The position numbers and the translations under genes are program-made. A DNA stretch of 64,000 nt. Source: Sambucus nigra (lineage: Eukaryota; Streptophyta; Magnoliopsida; Dipsacales; Adoxaceae). The notes beneath the pieces were generated by a model. It was not told where the DNA came from, did not search any database, and was given only the letters and a program-made list of their open reading frames with translations. This document shows positions 1-10,108 of this stretch, one piece after another. The stretch spans positions 504,533,760-504,597,759 of the forward strand of contig OX422210.1 in the NCBI GenBank assembly GCA_949130495.1. Direction: 5' to 3'. Position 1 is the stretch's first letter; each line of letters opens with the position of its first letter.

Positions 1-640
1 AAATAGGTCTATGGATTCCTTGGGAAATTTCAATACATCAGTCGGTTCATCAGCCACCTAATTTCCATCTGCGAACCTATTATGCAACTCCTCCGAAAGG
101 ATTCAACCAAGGTTTGGAACGAGTCCTGCCAAGAAGATTTTGATCGAATCAAATAATATCTGACCCAACCTCCGATACTCATGCCACGCAAGCCTGGTCT
201 CCCCTTGCTCCTATACCTAACCATAACCGACTACAGCTGGGGCTTTGTAATCCCAATACCTTGAAGATTCTCGCAAAGAGAGAGCCATCTATTATGCCAG
301 ACATAAATTGGCTGGGTACGAAGTTAACTACACGACTTTGGAAAAATCATGCATCGCGCTTGTCTCTATCACCCAAAAGTTGAGACACTACATGCTCACC
401 TTACCCATCAAACTTGTATCGCCAAAGGACCCCATCAAGTACCTACTTGAGAAACCCGCATTATACAATCGAATGTCTCGATGGTTTATTCTCCAAACTG
501 AGTTTGATATCGTGTATGTCACACAGAAAGCCATGAAAGCAAGATCCATCTCTAACTACCTCGCTGACTACCCCATAGAAGAAGCTGATGTTTGGGTCTC
601 TGAATTCCCAGATGAAAACATCGTCTACACCGCTCAAGAC
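1..640 (+). pseudogene. E1 pol: RT C-terminus and Ty3-type RNase H
   Basis: Pol fragment whose reading frame shifts several times. The first 240 bases translate to the RT thumb/connection region, including GFLGKFQYISRFISHL and the downstream TQPPILMPRKPGLPLLLYL. From 308 a frame stays open to 709 and carries RNase H signatures: NYTTLEKSCIALV, then QKLRHYML, then the PIKYLLEKPAL stretch and the linker IVYVTQKAMKARSISNYLADYP typical of Tat elements (the motif spans 507-575). RNase H would remove RNA from the DNA/RNA hybrid in reverse transcription. Stops and frameshifts before 308 show that it is dead. The same segment is found in E3 on the minus strand (24595-24860). Confidence 0.85.
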
Positions 641-645
641 TACCT

Positions 646-1077
646 TTGGTGGAAAATGTTCTTCGATGGCGCTGCAAAAAAAAGGGATATGGCATTGGGA
701 TACTTCTGATCACCCCAGATGACTCCCACACTCCCATCGCTATCAAATTGGATTTCCCCTGCACCAACAACATGATTGAATACGAGGCATGTACGGTAGG
801 CCTCAAAGTTTCTCTCAAGAAAGGTATCGAATGCCTAGATTTCTACGGGGATTCCTCCCTCATCGTCATTCAAGTGCTCAGAAAATGGAAAGTCAAGGAC
901 GAGAACTTCAAACCCTTCCATGCCCACTTAGAAGAACTAGCCTCCCAATTCAAAGATATCACCTTCCACTACCGACCTCGAGCAAAGAACAGCCTAGTTG
1001 ATGCCCTTGCTACCTTGGCCTCCATGGTCGACATACCTGATGGGATAACAATAAACCCCTTCGTAGTTCAAAATTAA
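646..1077 (+). pseudogene. E1 pol: archaeal-type RNase H (aRNH)
   Basis: A 143-codon open stretch with the features of the second RNase H of Tat elements: FFDGAA at the start (in the preceding frame), NNMIEYEACTVGLKVSL in the middle, GDSSLIVIQV, then HYRPRAKNSLVDALATLAS at the end. The acidic residues of the RNase H fold (DG, E of EYEA, D of GDS, D of VDALA) are visible, so this domain is better kept than its neighbours. The frame changes near 660-700 around a run of eight A, which is the likely frameshift. A related copy lies in E3 at 24060-24390 and a more distant one in E2 at 16010-16650. Confidence 0.85.
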
Positions 1078-1079
1078 GA

Positions 1080-2357
1080 CAAACCAACCCGCTGCTACCA
1101 TATTGAGGTCATAACCAAAGAAGATCCTGAGCTAGCCAATTACTGGTATTACGATATCTAGAACCTCCTCAAGCATGGTAGGTTACCCAAAGGTTCCAAC
1201 AAGAAAGATCGAGCAACCCACTGAGGACTGGACGCCCAGTACATCACCTGTCACAAAGCACTGTTTAAGAGAAACTTCGATGGAACCCATCTACACTGCA
1301 TTGCAGGGATGACACTGAAGAGGTAATGCAGAAAATCCACAGTAGGGAATACAGGCCCAACATGAACTTTCACATGCTTGCTAAGAAGATCATCTGATAA
1401 GTCTACTACTGGACCACCATGGTTCAGGATTACACTGCCTATGTCCATAGATGCCTCAAATGCCAACTGTTTTCCAACCTTCAGCACTTGCCTCCACAAT
1501 AATTATACAACATGACTTATCCATGGTCGTTCTCCACCTGGGGCATCAAACTCATAGGGAAAGTTACACCCAAGGCCTCCAACGAGCATGAGTTCACTCT
1601 AGTTCCCATTGATTACTTCACCGAATGGGTTGAAGAAAGTGGCCAAATTCATCAAGAAGAACATCATTTTCCGATATGGGGTCCCGCATAAGATGGTGTC
1701 AGATAACGGGTTACACTTCGAGGAAGAAGTCACATAAGTGGTCAACGAGTACAGGATTCAAAAACACAAATCTTCTTCCTATCGACCTCAGACCAATGGT
1801 GTAGTCGATTAAACCAATAATAACCTTAAAGTCATTATCAATAAGATGATCGAAAGCTGTCAAGATTGGGCCGATCGAATCCCTTACGCCCTTTGGGGCT
1901 ACCGAACCTAAATCAGAACCTCTACTCGGGTTACCCTTTACTGTCAAGTCTACGGCATGGAAGCGGTCCTACCAGTGGAGCTATAAATCCCTTCACTTAG
2001 TGTCATGCTCGAAAGTCAAGCCAGTGAGGAGGACTGGCATCAAATCCATCTCGACGAGCCATCACTCCTGGACGAAAGAAGACTGAAAGCGCTATATCAC
2101 ATACAAGGGTACCCTCGTCGAATAGCGCATTCATTTAATAAGAGAGCCAAGGACCGCGGTGTCCAAGAAGGGGATTTAGCCCTCAAAGAAATAGTAGTGC
2201 CCATCTGGGACCCAGAGGGAAATTCAAGCCTAATTGGAGTGGTCCATACATTGTGAAGAAAATCTTGTCAGGAGGTGCCGCCATGCTCACCAACCTTGAT
2301 GAAGAAGAAATGGCTCGTCCAATCAACCTGGAGTGTATCAAGAAGTTCTACCCCTAG
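1080..2357 (+). pseudogene. E1 pol: integrase, degenerate
   Basis: Frameshifted integrase. The zinc-binding end is worn: the first half of the HHCC motif is lost (HSREYRPN around 1340), while the second half survives as CLKCQL near 1455. The core starts with PWSFSTWGIKLIGKV; the family has Asp where this copy has Lys (codon 1548-1550), so the first catalytic acid is gone. The second acid remains in MVSDNGLHF (about 1695-1720). The third is weakened, with Asp for Glu in QTNGVVD at about 1793-1810. The C-terminal part, PNWSGPYIVKKILSGG and finally IKKFYP before the stop at 2355-2357, is characteristic of Tat integrases. There are several in-frame stops. Confidence 0.85.
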
Positions 2358-2893
2358 TCTAAAATCTCGGTGCACTATGACTCTTCTCATCTCCCTTCTA
2401 TTCTAAAAAAAATATTCATTTCCCTCTACCCAGAACTACGTGGGCCTGATCCTTTGCAAAAAAAAAAAATTCAAAAAAATTAAAACCTTTCAATAAAACC
2501 AGAGGTACGTAGGCAGCTCATACATCATACATGAGCACTTCCCCTTCTTTTTCACAAAATACTATTATTTTCTTGTCTCCGAGAATGACAGTTCACTCTA
2601 ACATATACTTGAACAAAAGGATTATGCATGCATTAATGATCGGTATAGATAAATACAAAATTCATCAAAAGGCACAACTGGATGATCAAAAAATTATTTA
2701 TTTCACTAAGAAGAAATTATAGTGCAATTACATAAGAAAAGGAAAGGATAACTCCCTTCCCCCCTACCTTCCTAAAAAGCCAAATAAATTCCCAAACTTA
2801 TTCCCCATTAGAAAATAAACTCCCCCAACAGTCCTACCCACAACTACCAGAGGAGACCGCTCCATCATCATCTACACCCTGGGGTCGTCAAGC
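2358..2893. other. E1 spacer between pol and the antisense gene
   Basis: Non-coding. It holds an A-run near 2460 and the words aactacgtgggcctgatcc (about 2432) and ggtacgtaggcagctc (about 2504), which are conserved behind pol in this retrotransposon family. The E3 copy (22160-22817, inverted) shows the same order of short words, including a shared stretch around the gcatgcattaatgatcgg word at 2626-2643. This is the 3' end of the antisense gene's transcription unit or a shared 3' UTR; I see no ORF worth reporting. Confidence 0.6.
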
Positions 2894-4090
2894 TTACCCT
2901 ACCTGATTGGAGTGCTGTAGACGCTCCATGGACTGATAAGATCGAACCAGCCTCGAAAAAACTACCACACCTCCCTCCATGGTATCAGATAAGGCAAGCC
3001 ACCTTTTTTCGGTTTGCACTACCAACATACTGCTAACTACTCTTCTCCACAACCACTTCATATAATCCCCGAGGATGTCCCAGACTCTCCCAAAAAACTG
3101 AGAAGGATGGGTCGACAGGTGCCGACTCTCCCACAAAGAGCCAAGCCACATGCGCAGACACTCTATTAGATCTTCTACCGGAAAGAAGTCTAGTGTCCGA
3201 GGTGGCACGATTTTCTCCCAGCCAAATTGGTGCAGAAGCTGCCAAGGGAAATAGAAAGAGGTCTGTCTGAGACCAACAAGCCGAATGTACGTGTATTCCC
3301 CCAGCTCTAGAATAGGAAGCAACTTTCCCCACCAAGTCACTAACCAATGTAGATTTAGAGCCCCATGCTCCACAAACCAATTCCCCCAACTCTCAATATC
3401 CAGGCCAACACTGATGAAATGGCACGAAAAAAGTTGGGTACAGCTAAAAAAGGGTATTCCGGAGGAGTCACTAGGCGAAGTCTTTCAGATAACCACATGA
3501 ATAACATCACAGGGCTACCCCTCAGAAAGTCAGAATGACCTTCTCGTCAGGCATTCAGGCCATTCAATGTCTTCGCCAGTATCACCACCGCAGGATTGCG
3601 ATGATAGGACTTTCATGAAGTAATAGCTGCAAGTTGTGGGTCCACGATCAGTTCCCCAGTCACCAGCAGTAATTTCGAAACCAAGCCCAAAATGATGGCT
3701 CCGACATATCCAGCAATATCGCCATAAGGGAGTTTATTCCTCTAGTAACCAAAGATCTACCCGTCAAGGGCGAGACACGAGTAAGTCCAACTAATAACTC
3801 CCTGGGAGACTGAGAAAACTCAGGCATAGTAGCCACCATAATAGGATTTACACCCAACATGAAGAAAATTCCTCATAAGTCGGACAGACTTCTTCCAAGC
3901 CAAAGCGGAATACATGGTCTTCGGGGTACCAAAATTGTATCGCCGCCATCAGCATGTTCCATTCTATGGGTTGATTACGCCATAAAGAGACTCGACACAT
4001 GTTGAATGCATCGTAGTCAACATTATAAGAGAACATTGCTTCCAAGGCTTCGAGGTTTTTAGCAAACTCAATACTACCAGGGAGAGCCAT
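2894..4090 (-). pseudogene. E1 antisense gene A: DUF7745/plant-mobile-like protein
   Basis: Gene on the strand opposite to pol, opening with MALPGSIEFAKNLEALEAMF at 4090 and followed by YNVDYDAFN, the motif QFWYPEDHVFRFG and PTYEEFS. The FW-P-F-FG-PT-EE pattern is that of the plant DUF7745/plant-mobile-domain-like superfamily carried by genes and transposons; the exact family name is my inference. The protein continues in shifted frames: PEFSQSPRELLVGL (about 3800), then the 159-codon stretch 3373-2894 with tryptophan-rich motifs such as RMWLGSLWESR. E3 carries a clear homologue at 20988-22160 with the same start, motif order and promoter, so this is a real element gene and not a chance ORF. 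At least three frameshifts or stops break it. Start chosen because both copies share MALP and a TATA box 70-90 bases upstream. Confidence 0.7.
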
Positions 4091-4147
4091 CTCAGAGAAC
4101 AAGAAAGTAGGAATGTGAAGGTGTGATGAAAACACTCCACCCTTACC

Positions 4148-4157
4148 CCTTTTTATA
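4148..4157 (-). promoter_or_regulatory. TATA box of E1 antisense gene A
   Basis: Read on the minus strand this is TATAAAAAGG followed by GGTAAGG, 67 bases before the start codon at 4090. The E3 copy has TATAAAAGGGGGTAAGG at 20899, 89 bases before its own start. Conservation in sequence and position supports a genuine promoter. Confidence 0.7.
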
Positions 4158-4280
4158 CTTGAAAATCCCCCACAAATGATAAAACCTTTGCAGAAATCGA
4201 AGGGAATACTTCCCCACTAGGTACCAAAGGCTGAAGAGAGTACCAATCATAGCCTTGATTGATTAGACTAGACTGACTCA

Positions 4281-4312
4281 CCGATAGGCAGGACAAGGAG
4301 CTTACCGATCGA
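4281..4312 (-). promoter_or_regulatory. Upstream motif pair of antisense gene A
   Basis: On the minus strand GTCGATCGGTAAG is followed, after about ten bases, by CCTGCCTATCGG. It lies about 125-155 bases before the TATA box. E3 has the same pair (GCCGATCGGCATG ... TTGCCTATCGG) at 20754-20783. A related pair in reversed orientation lies before the E1 mobile-domain gene at 6857-6889. Possible binding site for a transcription factor; function is inferred only from the repetition. Confidence 0.5.
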
Positions 4313-4664
4313 CAACTCCCCATTTTTGGAAATTTTCTTTTTTATCTTTTGTCAAAATCAGAGAACTCAATAAAAATAAATTGATTTTCTCAAACATAAT
4401 TTCAAATTTCCTTTTCATCTTTATATAATTCCTCATTATGAATAAAACTTCCCTTCAAAACATCCAAAAATATTTCTTTTTACGGTCTCACCATCAAAGT
4501 AAAAATCGCATATGCATGCATGCATTCATTCATTCATCATTAATAGAAGATAATAGAAAACTCCATTGCATTGCATAGATATTTTTCTGTGTTACATCAT
4601 TTTTATAGGAAATAAAGAAAAGAAAAAAAAATGGGACTCATCCCGAACCCACATTCTCTCTCTC
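4313..4664. other. AT-rich spacer between the two E1 antisense genes
   Basis: AT-rich DNA with atgcatgcatgcattcattcattc simple-sequence at about 4512-4535 and an A-rich run at 4615-4630. It would hold the 3' UTR of the mobile-domain gene (minus strand) and the distal upstream part of antisense gene A. I see no ORF in it. Confidence 0.5.
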
Positions 4665-6742
4665 CTAAGAACTCCCATCCCTGTGACGCGCTCTCCTTCC
4701 TCTGCGGCGAGACGACGCACCACCGCTACCTGAACCAGACTCTTCCCCGAATGAGGTAGATGACACCAAACAAGAAGGAACAGGAACTAGGTCCCGAATA
4801 TGGTCAGTCGTCAAAGATATATAGCCCCTAATATCCCTCACTTAAGTGGTTTACACCCGAACATGTGCAAAAAAAGGCAGAATCAGTATCAAGAAGAAAA
4901 GATCAAAAGAAACCAAAAAGAAGAAAAAGAGAAGAATAAAAAATTATACCACAGGACGAAGAACCTCTTATGTCAAGACCAACTCCTCCGGGTCCAATGT
5001 ATATGGGGACGATGCAATATAGGCACCATCCCTTCATTAGCCCTCCAAGTGTTATACGAAGGGGTATGCAATCGTACAAAGGTAACCTTCAAAGTTTCCA
5101 CCATCGCAGATGTTGAAGGACCACCACCGCTGTGGGAGGTCCCCACTGGCTGACTCGAACTCGAAGGAGGGACAGGCAGGCATCATATATGATGGGCGCC
5201 ATCAGCCAACTCATCACCAAGTCCATAATAGATATGACTCGTCGATCATCATCATAATCCTCGCATCCTCTGGTGACACCCGCTCCCACCTTATAGACAT
5301 AGGGGTCCTCACAGGCGGCACCACCACAGCCTCCTCATTAATCTCTCGAACCAACCTCTCCTTGAGATACCAAGAGTGGCCAAACTCATGTGCCAGCAAA
5401 CTCTTCATCTGCACATTCACCCCAGTCGACCCCGTATCCTGAATAGTCATCCCCCAAGGGTAAAAGGTCACCTGAAAAATCCCCAGCAGATATAAGTCAA
5501 TACAGAATCAAAGCACACAAAGACTAAGACTGAGGAAGGAAAAACTCTTACCCTATCACTGGTCAGGTCATTCATGACCTGACACACCGCCTCCAGAGAA
5601 AGAAACTTCCTCTACTGTTGATTGGCCTTTCGCCACCGATACAAATGGAAAAAGTCCCCAACAGTCTTGTCCTTCAAGGAAATCACCTGGGTATTACACC
5701 CAGTCACCTCATAGAACCACGTCTGCTAAAGACAAAATCCGCGATAAAAAAAATGACGCACAAGGAAAATGCAAATGCATGAAAGGAAAATGCGCAAACT
5801 AAATAATACCTCAAGAAGATACGTGGCTCCAGTAAAAGTCTTTCGGCAGCACCAAATAAATGCATCCAGAGAAAAATAAAGGGTCTCCAAAGTCAGGCTC
5901 CCCCAATCATAGATAGGGATGTTCGAAAACATCCTCAAGTATGGCAAAAACCATAAGTGGATGACGTTGCCACTCGACGCCACCAAAAATCCCCCAAGCA
6001 CCCGCAAAATAAACAACCAGTCCATCTTCCTTACCTGCATCCCTTCCTCCACATCAATCACCCTACCCAACAAAACATCAGTAGGGACAAACAGACAGAG
6101 TCCCCAGACACTATCCTCCCCACATCACCTAGCGCCGCCCGCACTTCCTCCCATAAGGAACGATCCACCTATATATGCTCTCCATTACAATCCATCTCCA
6201 ATAGTTGCTGCACATCTATGGGAGTCACAATCATCTCCCCAAACCTAAGATGGAAGGTGTGGGTATTGTCGCACCACCTCTCCTCTAGAGCACATAAACC
6301 CGTCGTCGAATGATGTGTCTCATCCAGTACAGATGCCAGACTCCAAAAGCCTGTTGATGATACTATCCAACGCACCACAGGCGGAAGGTGATCCTAGACA
6401 TCCTCAAGCCCCATCGTCCCGCGAGCACGCATAGTCGACAAAGAAACATCAGACTGCCAAAGAAAAAGCCTTGTCAAAATCCAAAAAAGGAAAAAAGGAA
6501 ATCACCAAAAAAGAATGACGAAAGTCATTTTGTACTTACATAACCACCAGGGTTCACCACCCTAGAAGAGCGATGATGCGATGGCTTCCGCAGTAAAGGT
6601 CGCTCATCCACAACCGGCTCGAATGCATCAAAAGAGTTCTCACTCCCCAAAGCAAGATGCGCCCTAGCACTCCACTCCACATTCGCCCAATCGTAATAGC
6701 CAACCACTCCCAGTGCACTGCAATTCTCACAAAAGTGGCCAT
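4665..6742 (-). pseudogene. E1 antisense gene B: plant mobile domain (PMD) protein, spliced
   Basis: Gene on the strand opposite to pol with clear exon-intron structure. Exon 1 (6742-6540) contains ERPLLRKPSHHRSS after a frameshift near its start. Intron 6539-6454 is GTAAGT...GCAG. Exon 2 (6453-5810) carries the plant mobile domain (PF10536): CALEERWCDNTHTFHLRFGE, then MIVTPIDVQQLLEM, then WLFILRVLGGFLV and YDWGSLTLETLY. Intron 5809-5723 is GTATTA...GCAG, exon 3 is 5722-5552, intron 5551-5472 is GTAAGA...TCAG, exon 4 starts at 5471. All three introns (80-87 bp) are phase 0 and join readable frames. A last exon from about 4831 ends at 4665 with a basic tail (SSRRRGRRARHRD) that could be a nuclear localisation signal. 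Known PMD proteins (Arabidopsis MAIN and MAIL1) act in the nucleus in silencing. This copy has at least two in-frame TAG stops in exon 2 and frameshifts, so it is not functional. The fourth intron boundary is uncertain. Confidence 0.8.
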
Positions 6743-6832
6743 TTTTGGGTTACGGAATGTTAGAACGATTCAGAGAAGAAAATCGCATAAAGTGAGAAGG
6801 AAAGAAGCTGTGAAAAATGAGGGGAACCCACC

Positions 6833-6842
6833 CCTTTTTATA
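6833..6842 (-). promoter_or_regulatory. TATA box of E1 antisense gene B
   Basis: On the minus strand TATAAAAAGG followed by GGTGGG, 100 bases before the ATG at 6742. The match in sequence to the TATA boxes of gene A (4157) and of the E3 gene (20899) suggests that these promoters are related. Confidence 0.65.
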
Positions 6843-6856
6843 GGATGCCAAGTGTC

Positions 6857-6889
6857 ATGTCGATCGGCACTGCACCCCCACCTATCGAT
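6857..6889 (-). promoter_or_regulatory. Upstream motif pair of antisense gene B
   Basis: Plus-strand reading GTCGATCGGCA ... CCTATCGATC, that is, the same pair of words as at 4281-4312 and 20754-20783 but inverted relative to its gene. A further palindromic copy, atgccgaccggcat, lies at about 6961-6974. The pair sits 15-47 bases before the TATA box, closer than in gene A. Confidence 0.45.
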
Positions 6890-6944
6890 CTGTGGTGACC
6901 TTCCACCTTCTCGAGGCAGTCCAAAAGTCCATGCCACTATCTAA

Positions 6945-7440
6945 TGGCACCCTCCACACCATGCCGACCGGCATCCCCCTTAAATTTTTGTACAAAAACT
7001 CTCAGAAAATACCAGAAAACCTAGAAAAATCCTCAGAAAATTCTTAAAAATCCTAGGGAGGATTTAGAACATTCTCACCAAGAAAATTTCACACTCCCTC
7101 AAGCTGAACCCATATTTTCCCAGCGGAATTCTTGAAAGCCAAATGAATATCCCCCCGATAACATCCTCAGAGGAACCCTGAAGTATCCCAAACCTCAGGT
7201 TATCTCTTATCCCCCAAAAAGTCTCCCCAAGAAAAACGTCCAAACCCCGGACCACCTAATCGCTTCCCCAGTGGAATTTACAGAATCAAAAATGGCAATT
7301 ACCCTGCAAAGTCTCCAAAATATACAAAGATTTCCCCAGCAATCATCTCCCCAGCTCAAATCAAAATCACGAGGTAATTTCCCCCACAAAGTTCCCCCAG
7401 AACATCTTAATTTAAGCCCTCATAATTAGGTTTGACCCCC
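6945..7440. other. E1 non-coding spacer before the tandem array
   Basis: Non-coding, rich in cccca and gaaaa words such as 'ctcagaaaat', 'cccccagaac' and 'tccccagc'. Short open frames on the minus strand here are not supported by any family resemblance. It lies between the promoter of antisense gene B and the 47-bp array and belongs to the variable 3' region of the element. Confidence 0.5.
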
Positions 7441-8160
7441 AGAATTTGTCATCACAACCTAAGCACTCAGAATTTTCTTTGACCCTACGAATTGTCTTCG
7501 ACCTACATAATTGGCCATCTCAATTTAAGCCCTCAGAATTGACTTCGACCGACAGAATTGGTCATCACAAGCTAAGACCTAAGAATTGGCTTCGACCTAA
7601 AGAAATTGGTCATCATAATTTAAGCCCTCAGAATTGTCTTTGACCCGCAGAATTGGTCATCAGAACCTAAGCCCTCAGAATTGTCTTCGAACTAGAATTG
7701 GATTCGACCCACAAAATTGGTCATCAAAACCTAAGCCCTCAAAATTGGCTTCGACCCGAAGAATTGGTCATCTCACCCTAAGCCCTCGAAAGTGGCTTCG
7801 ACCCGTAGAATTGGTCATCATAATTTAAGCCCTCAGAATTGGCATCATAATTTGAGCCCTTAGAATTGTCTTCGACCCGCAGAATTAGTCATCATAATTT
7901 AAGCCCTTTGAATTGGCTTCGACTCGTAGAATTGGTCATCCCTTGCATTGTTGTAGGTCCTCGGAATTGACCTCAACCTTTGGTCATCACTTCCTTTCTG
8001 ACCATCCCCAGTATTCCCATAAGGTCCTAAGAATCATCCTCGAACCTCTGATTTGGTCATCAGTAGGTCCTCAGAATCGGCCTCGACCCTCTAAATCGGT
8101 CATCCTCATCCTTAGGTCATCAGAATCGGCGTCGACCCGTTTAATTAGTCATACTCTTTG
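7441..8160 (+). repeat. 47-bp tandem array in the E1 3' untranslated region
   Basis: About ten units of 47-48 bp run from 7550 to 7935, each of the form aattggtcatca - taagccctcagaattg - cttcgacccgcag. Starts are at about 7556, 7603, 7650, 7717, 7764 and 7811. Two units contain extra partial copies. From about 7940 to 8160 the pattern continues in degraded form (ggtcatc and aggtcctcagaatc words). Tandem arrays in the 3' UTR are known for Tat retrotransposons and have been proposed as seeds of new satellites. Confidence 0.85.
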
Positions 8161-8216
8161 AAAGGGATCATGCGATGTCTATTCGACGGCTATCATTTGT
8201 TCCAAACTCACCCGTC

Positions 8217-8225
8217 AAGGGGATC
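8217..8225 (+). other. E1 polypurine tract
   Basis: The purine run aagggga followed by tc sits directly before the inferred LTR start (tatagacacccc, from an ancestral TG start). It would prime plus-strand DNA synthesis. The run is short and the LTR's first dinucleotide has mutated to TA. Confidence 0.6.
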
Positions 8226-8353
8226 TATAGACACCCCATTCTAGTACCCCCTAACCTCTCATTAGGTCCCTAGCACCTCCCTTCATCACTACAAACCTAA
8301 GTCATACCTCGGGTACTGACCAAGAGGCCATCGGGTACTCCCAAGTTCTATTT

Positions 8354-9010
8354 GACCAAAATCCAAACTCTTTAGCTCGACTGAGGCAGAGTGAATCTTC
8401 AAAGCACACTAAAACCCCTTTCCAACGGTCTACCCCATGCGCGATTCTGACTTACGATGCAAATAAACGACCCGTTCTCCCTTGAAACTTGATCAAGAGC
8501 CCACCGAAAGCTCCTGGGCTCCGTTTGACCCAAGTCAACTCTTCATCTCAATCGAGACTGAATGAATCTTCAAAGGGAACTGAAACCCCTTTCTAACGTT
8601 CAGCCCCGTGCACAATTCTGACATACGGTACGAACAAATGACCCATTTTACTTTGAAAGGTCACTGAACGCTTACAGGCCCAGTTGACCAAAGTAAACTC
8701 CCCAAACTGAGTCAAACTATTTGAAATCTCAAAGTACATATCCTAACCTTTCTAATGGACTGACCTGTGTGCGATTCTGACTGACCATGCAGACGAACAA
8801 TCCGTTTGCGCCTGACAATTCCCCGTCCAAAGGACATATGAGCACTTTCGAGCCACATTTGACCTAAAGTCAACTCCTGGACCCAGGAGCAGTCCAAAAG
8901 ACTTTCTAAGGTATCTAAAATACCTTTCCAGCGGTTTGCCCCATGCACGATTCAGACCAACAGTTTTCATTTTACGAATGTTTTTTCGAAGGAACCTGAA
9001 AGAAACTGCC
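8354..9010 (+). repeat. Four tandem ~170-bp units inside the E1 LTR
   Basis: Unit starts, marked by gacc-aa-gtcaactc, are at 8354, 8527, 8685 and 8861, giving lengths of 173, 158, 176 and about 150. Each unit repeats the order of words 'aatcttcaaag', 'cctttc-aacg', 'ccc-gtgc-cgattctgac' and 'acgaac-aa-gaccc'. They lie in U3, upstream of the TATA box, where a repeated enhancer would be expected. Confidence 0.75.
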
Positions 9011-9107
9011 AAACGACAGGTTCCAAACCTTGTCTATCAGCAATATGCCTAAAACCACCTGCTGATTGGAAGGACCAGGCCTATGCCTATTGGAAATGCC
9101 CTGGGAC

Positions 9108-9117
9108 TATAAAAAGG
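9108..9117 (+). promoter_or_regulatory. TATA box of the E1 LTR
   Basis: TATAAAAAGG preceded by ctgggac and followed by agggcatgacc. It is the only good TATA box in the LTR and sits just after the U3 tandem units. The transcript start would follow near 9140. Confidence 0.6.
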
Positions 9118-10108
9118 AGGGCATGACCTCATTGCAAGAGGACCCAAGATCTAAAATCCATCACTCTCAATAAACTCAGGAAACCTCTCTCGAAGTTAGC
9201 GTAATTTCCACATCCAAAACCTTTTCCAACCTTCACTTTTCATCATATTTTTCATCAAACTTGGTGAATTAACAACCCTACATCATCACCCAAGTGCAAG
9301 GGCTACACTCCAACATTCAAGATCAAGCTTATGATCTTCAAGAAGGTCCAACTTTCTCAAATTCTCCTAAATTCGCATTAACTTATTTTATTACACAACA
9401 CTTGTATTCTCTCCGTCTCATATATCATAATATACTTTTTATTTAGTATTATTGAACATATCTTATTTTCATATAAATAAAACCCAAAAAACAAGAAAAG
9501 AGGATTTTCTCATAAATTCCAAACGGGAATTCCCACACTTTTCTCACAACTAAAACACATTTTTACACACACACACATACATAAGAGAAGTCCCAGATTG
9601 GATTTATGGGATAAACCCCACCCCTCTTTTTTTATACAAACTACGTCGACTTTGATGCCTCTATAGGCTACATAGGCGTCTCGGGGTAAAACTCGAGATC
9701 CAAGTCCTACATTTCTCCCACTTTCTATTTTTCTAATTCTTTAACATAATTCTCTTAGATTATATATATTTTCATATACATATATTTGTTCTTAGTGGCG
9801 TATTATTCAACATGAGTTATCATTCCATTATAACGATAAATGCTAGGATAATCTCATAAATCCTATTTTCCAATATTACTTTCAGGAACATTACTATAGA
9901 TGACTCACTTTATCTCTTCCATGATACAAGTCGATGATTCCTCTCTCCATTACATATACACATGCACACATATCACGGGGAAATAAAGGAAAATATCAAT
10001 AATCCATGAGAGACCGCAAGGTCGGAATGGGTGCCTAACACCTTCCTATTTCGTAACATAGCTGCCGAACCCTACTCGAATCATTTTTTTGTTTCGTATA
10101 TGTGTGGT

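Larger units (their letters stand above)
1..10108 (+). mobile_element. E1: Tat-lineage Ty3/gypsy retrotransposon, 3' part
   Basis: The window opens inside the pol gene of a plus-strand Ty3/gypsy element. In order it shows the RT end, RNase H, an archaeal-type second RNase H, integrase, two genes on the minus strand, a tandem repeat region, a polypurine tract and a long 3' LTR. The second RNase H after the first and before integrase is the hallmark of the Tat lineage (Ogre, Retand, Grande and relatives). Extra ORFs, often antisense, and variable tandem repeats between pol and the 3' LTR are also known for that lineage. The 5' LTR, gag, protease and most of RT lie to the left of the window. The right end is inferred: a TG-starting LTR of the next element seems to begin at 10109. 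Confidence 0.85.
8226..10108 (+). repeat. E1 3' LTR (about 1.9 kb)
   Basis: Begins tatagacaccccattctagtacc, a typical Tat LTR start with TG changed to TA, right after a polypurine tract. It contains four tandem ~170-bp units, a TATA box at 9108, and near its end the strongly conserved Tat LTR words gagaccgcaaggtcggaatg and gggtgcctaacaccttcc (10011-10048). The right border is uncertain by some 20 bases because the next element begins at once. No partner LTR is in the window. Confidence 0.75.

Noticed and set aside
5214..5471. HEFGH in exon 4 of the mobile-domain gene looks like an HExxH zinc-protease motif.
   Set aside because: No other metalloprotease feature is present, and the surrounding exon is part of a mobile-domain protein. 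Taken as coincidence.
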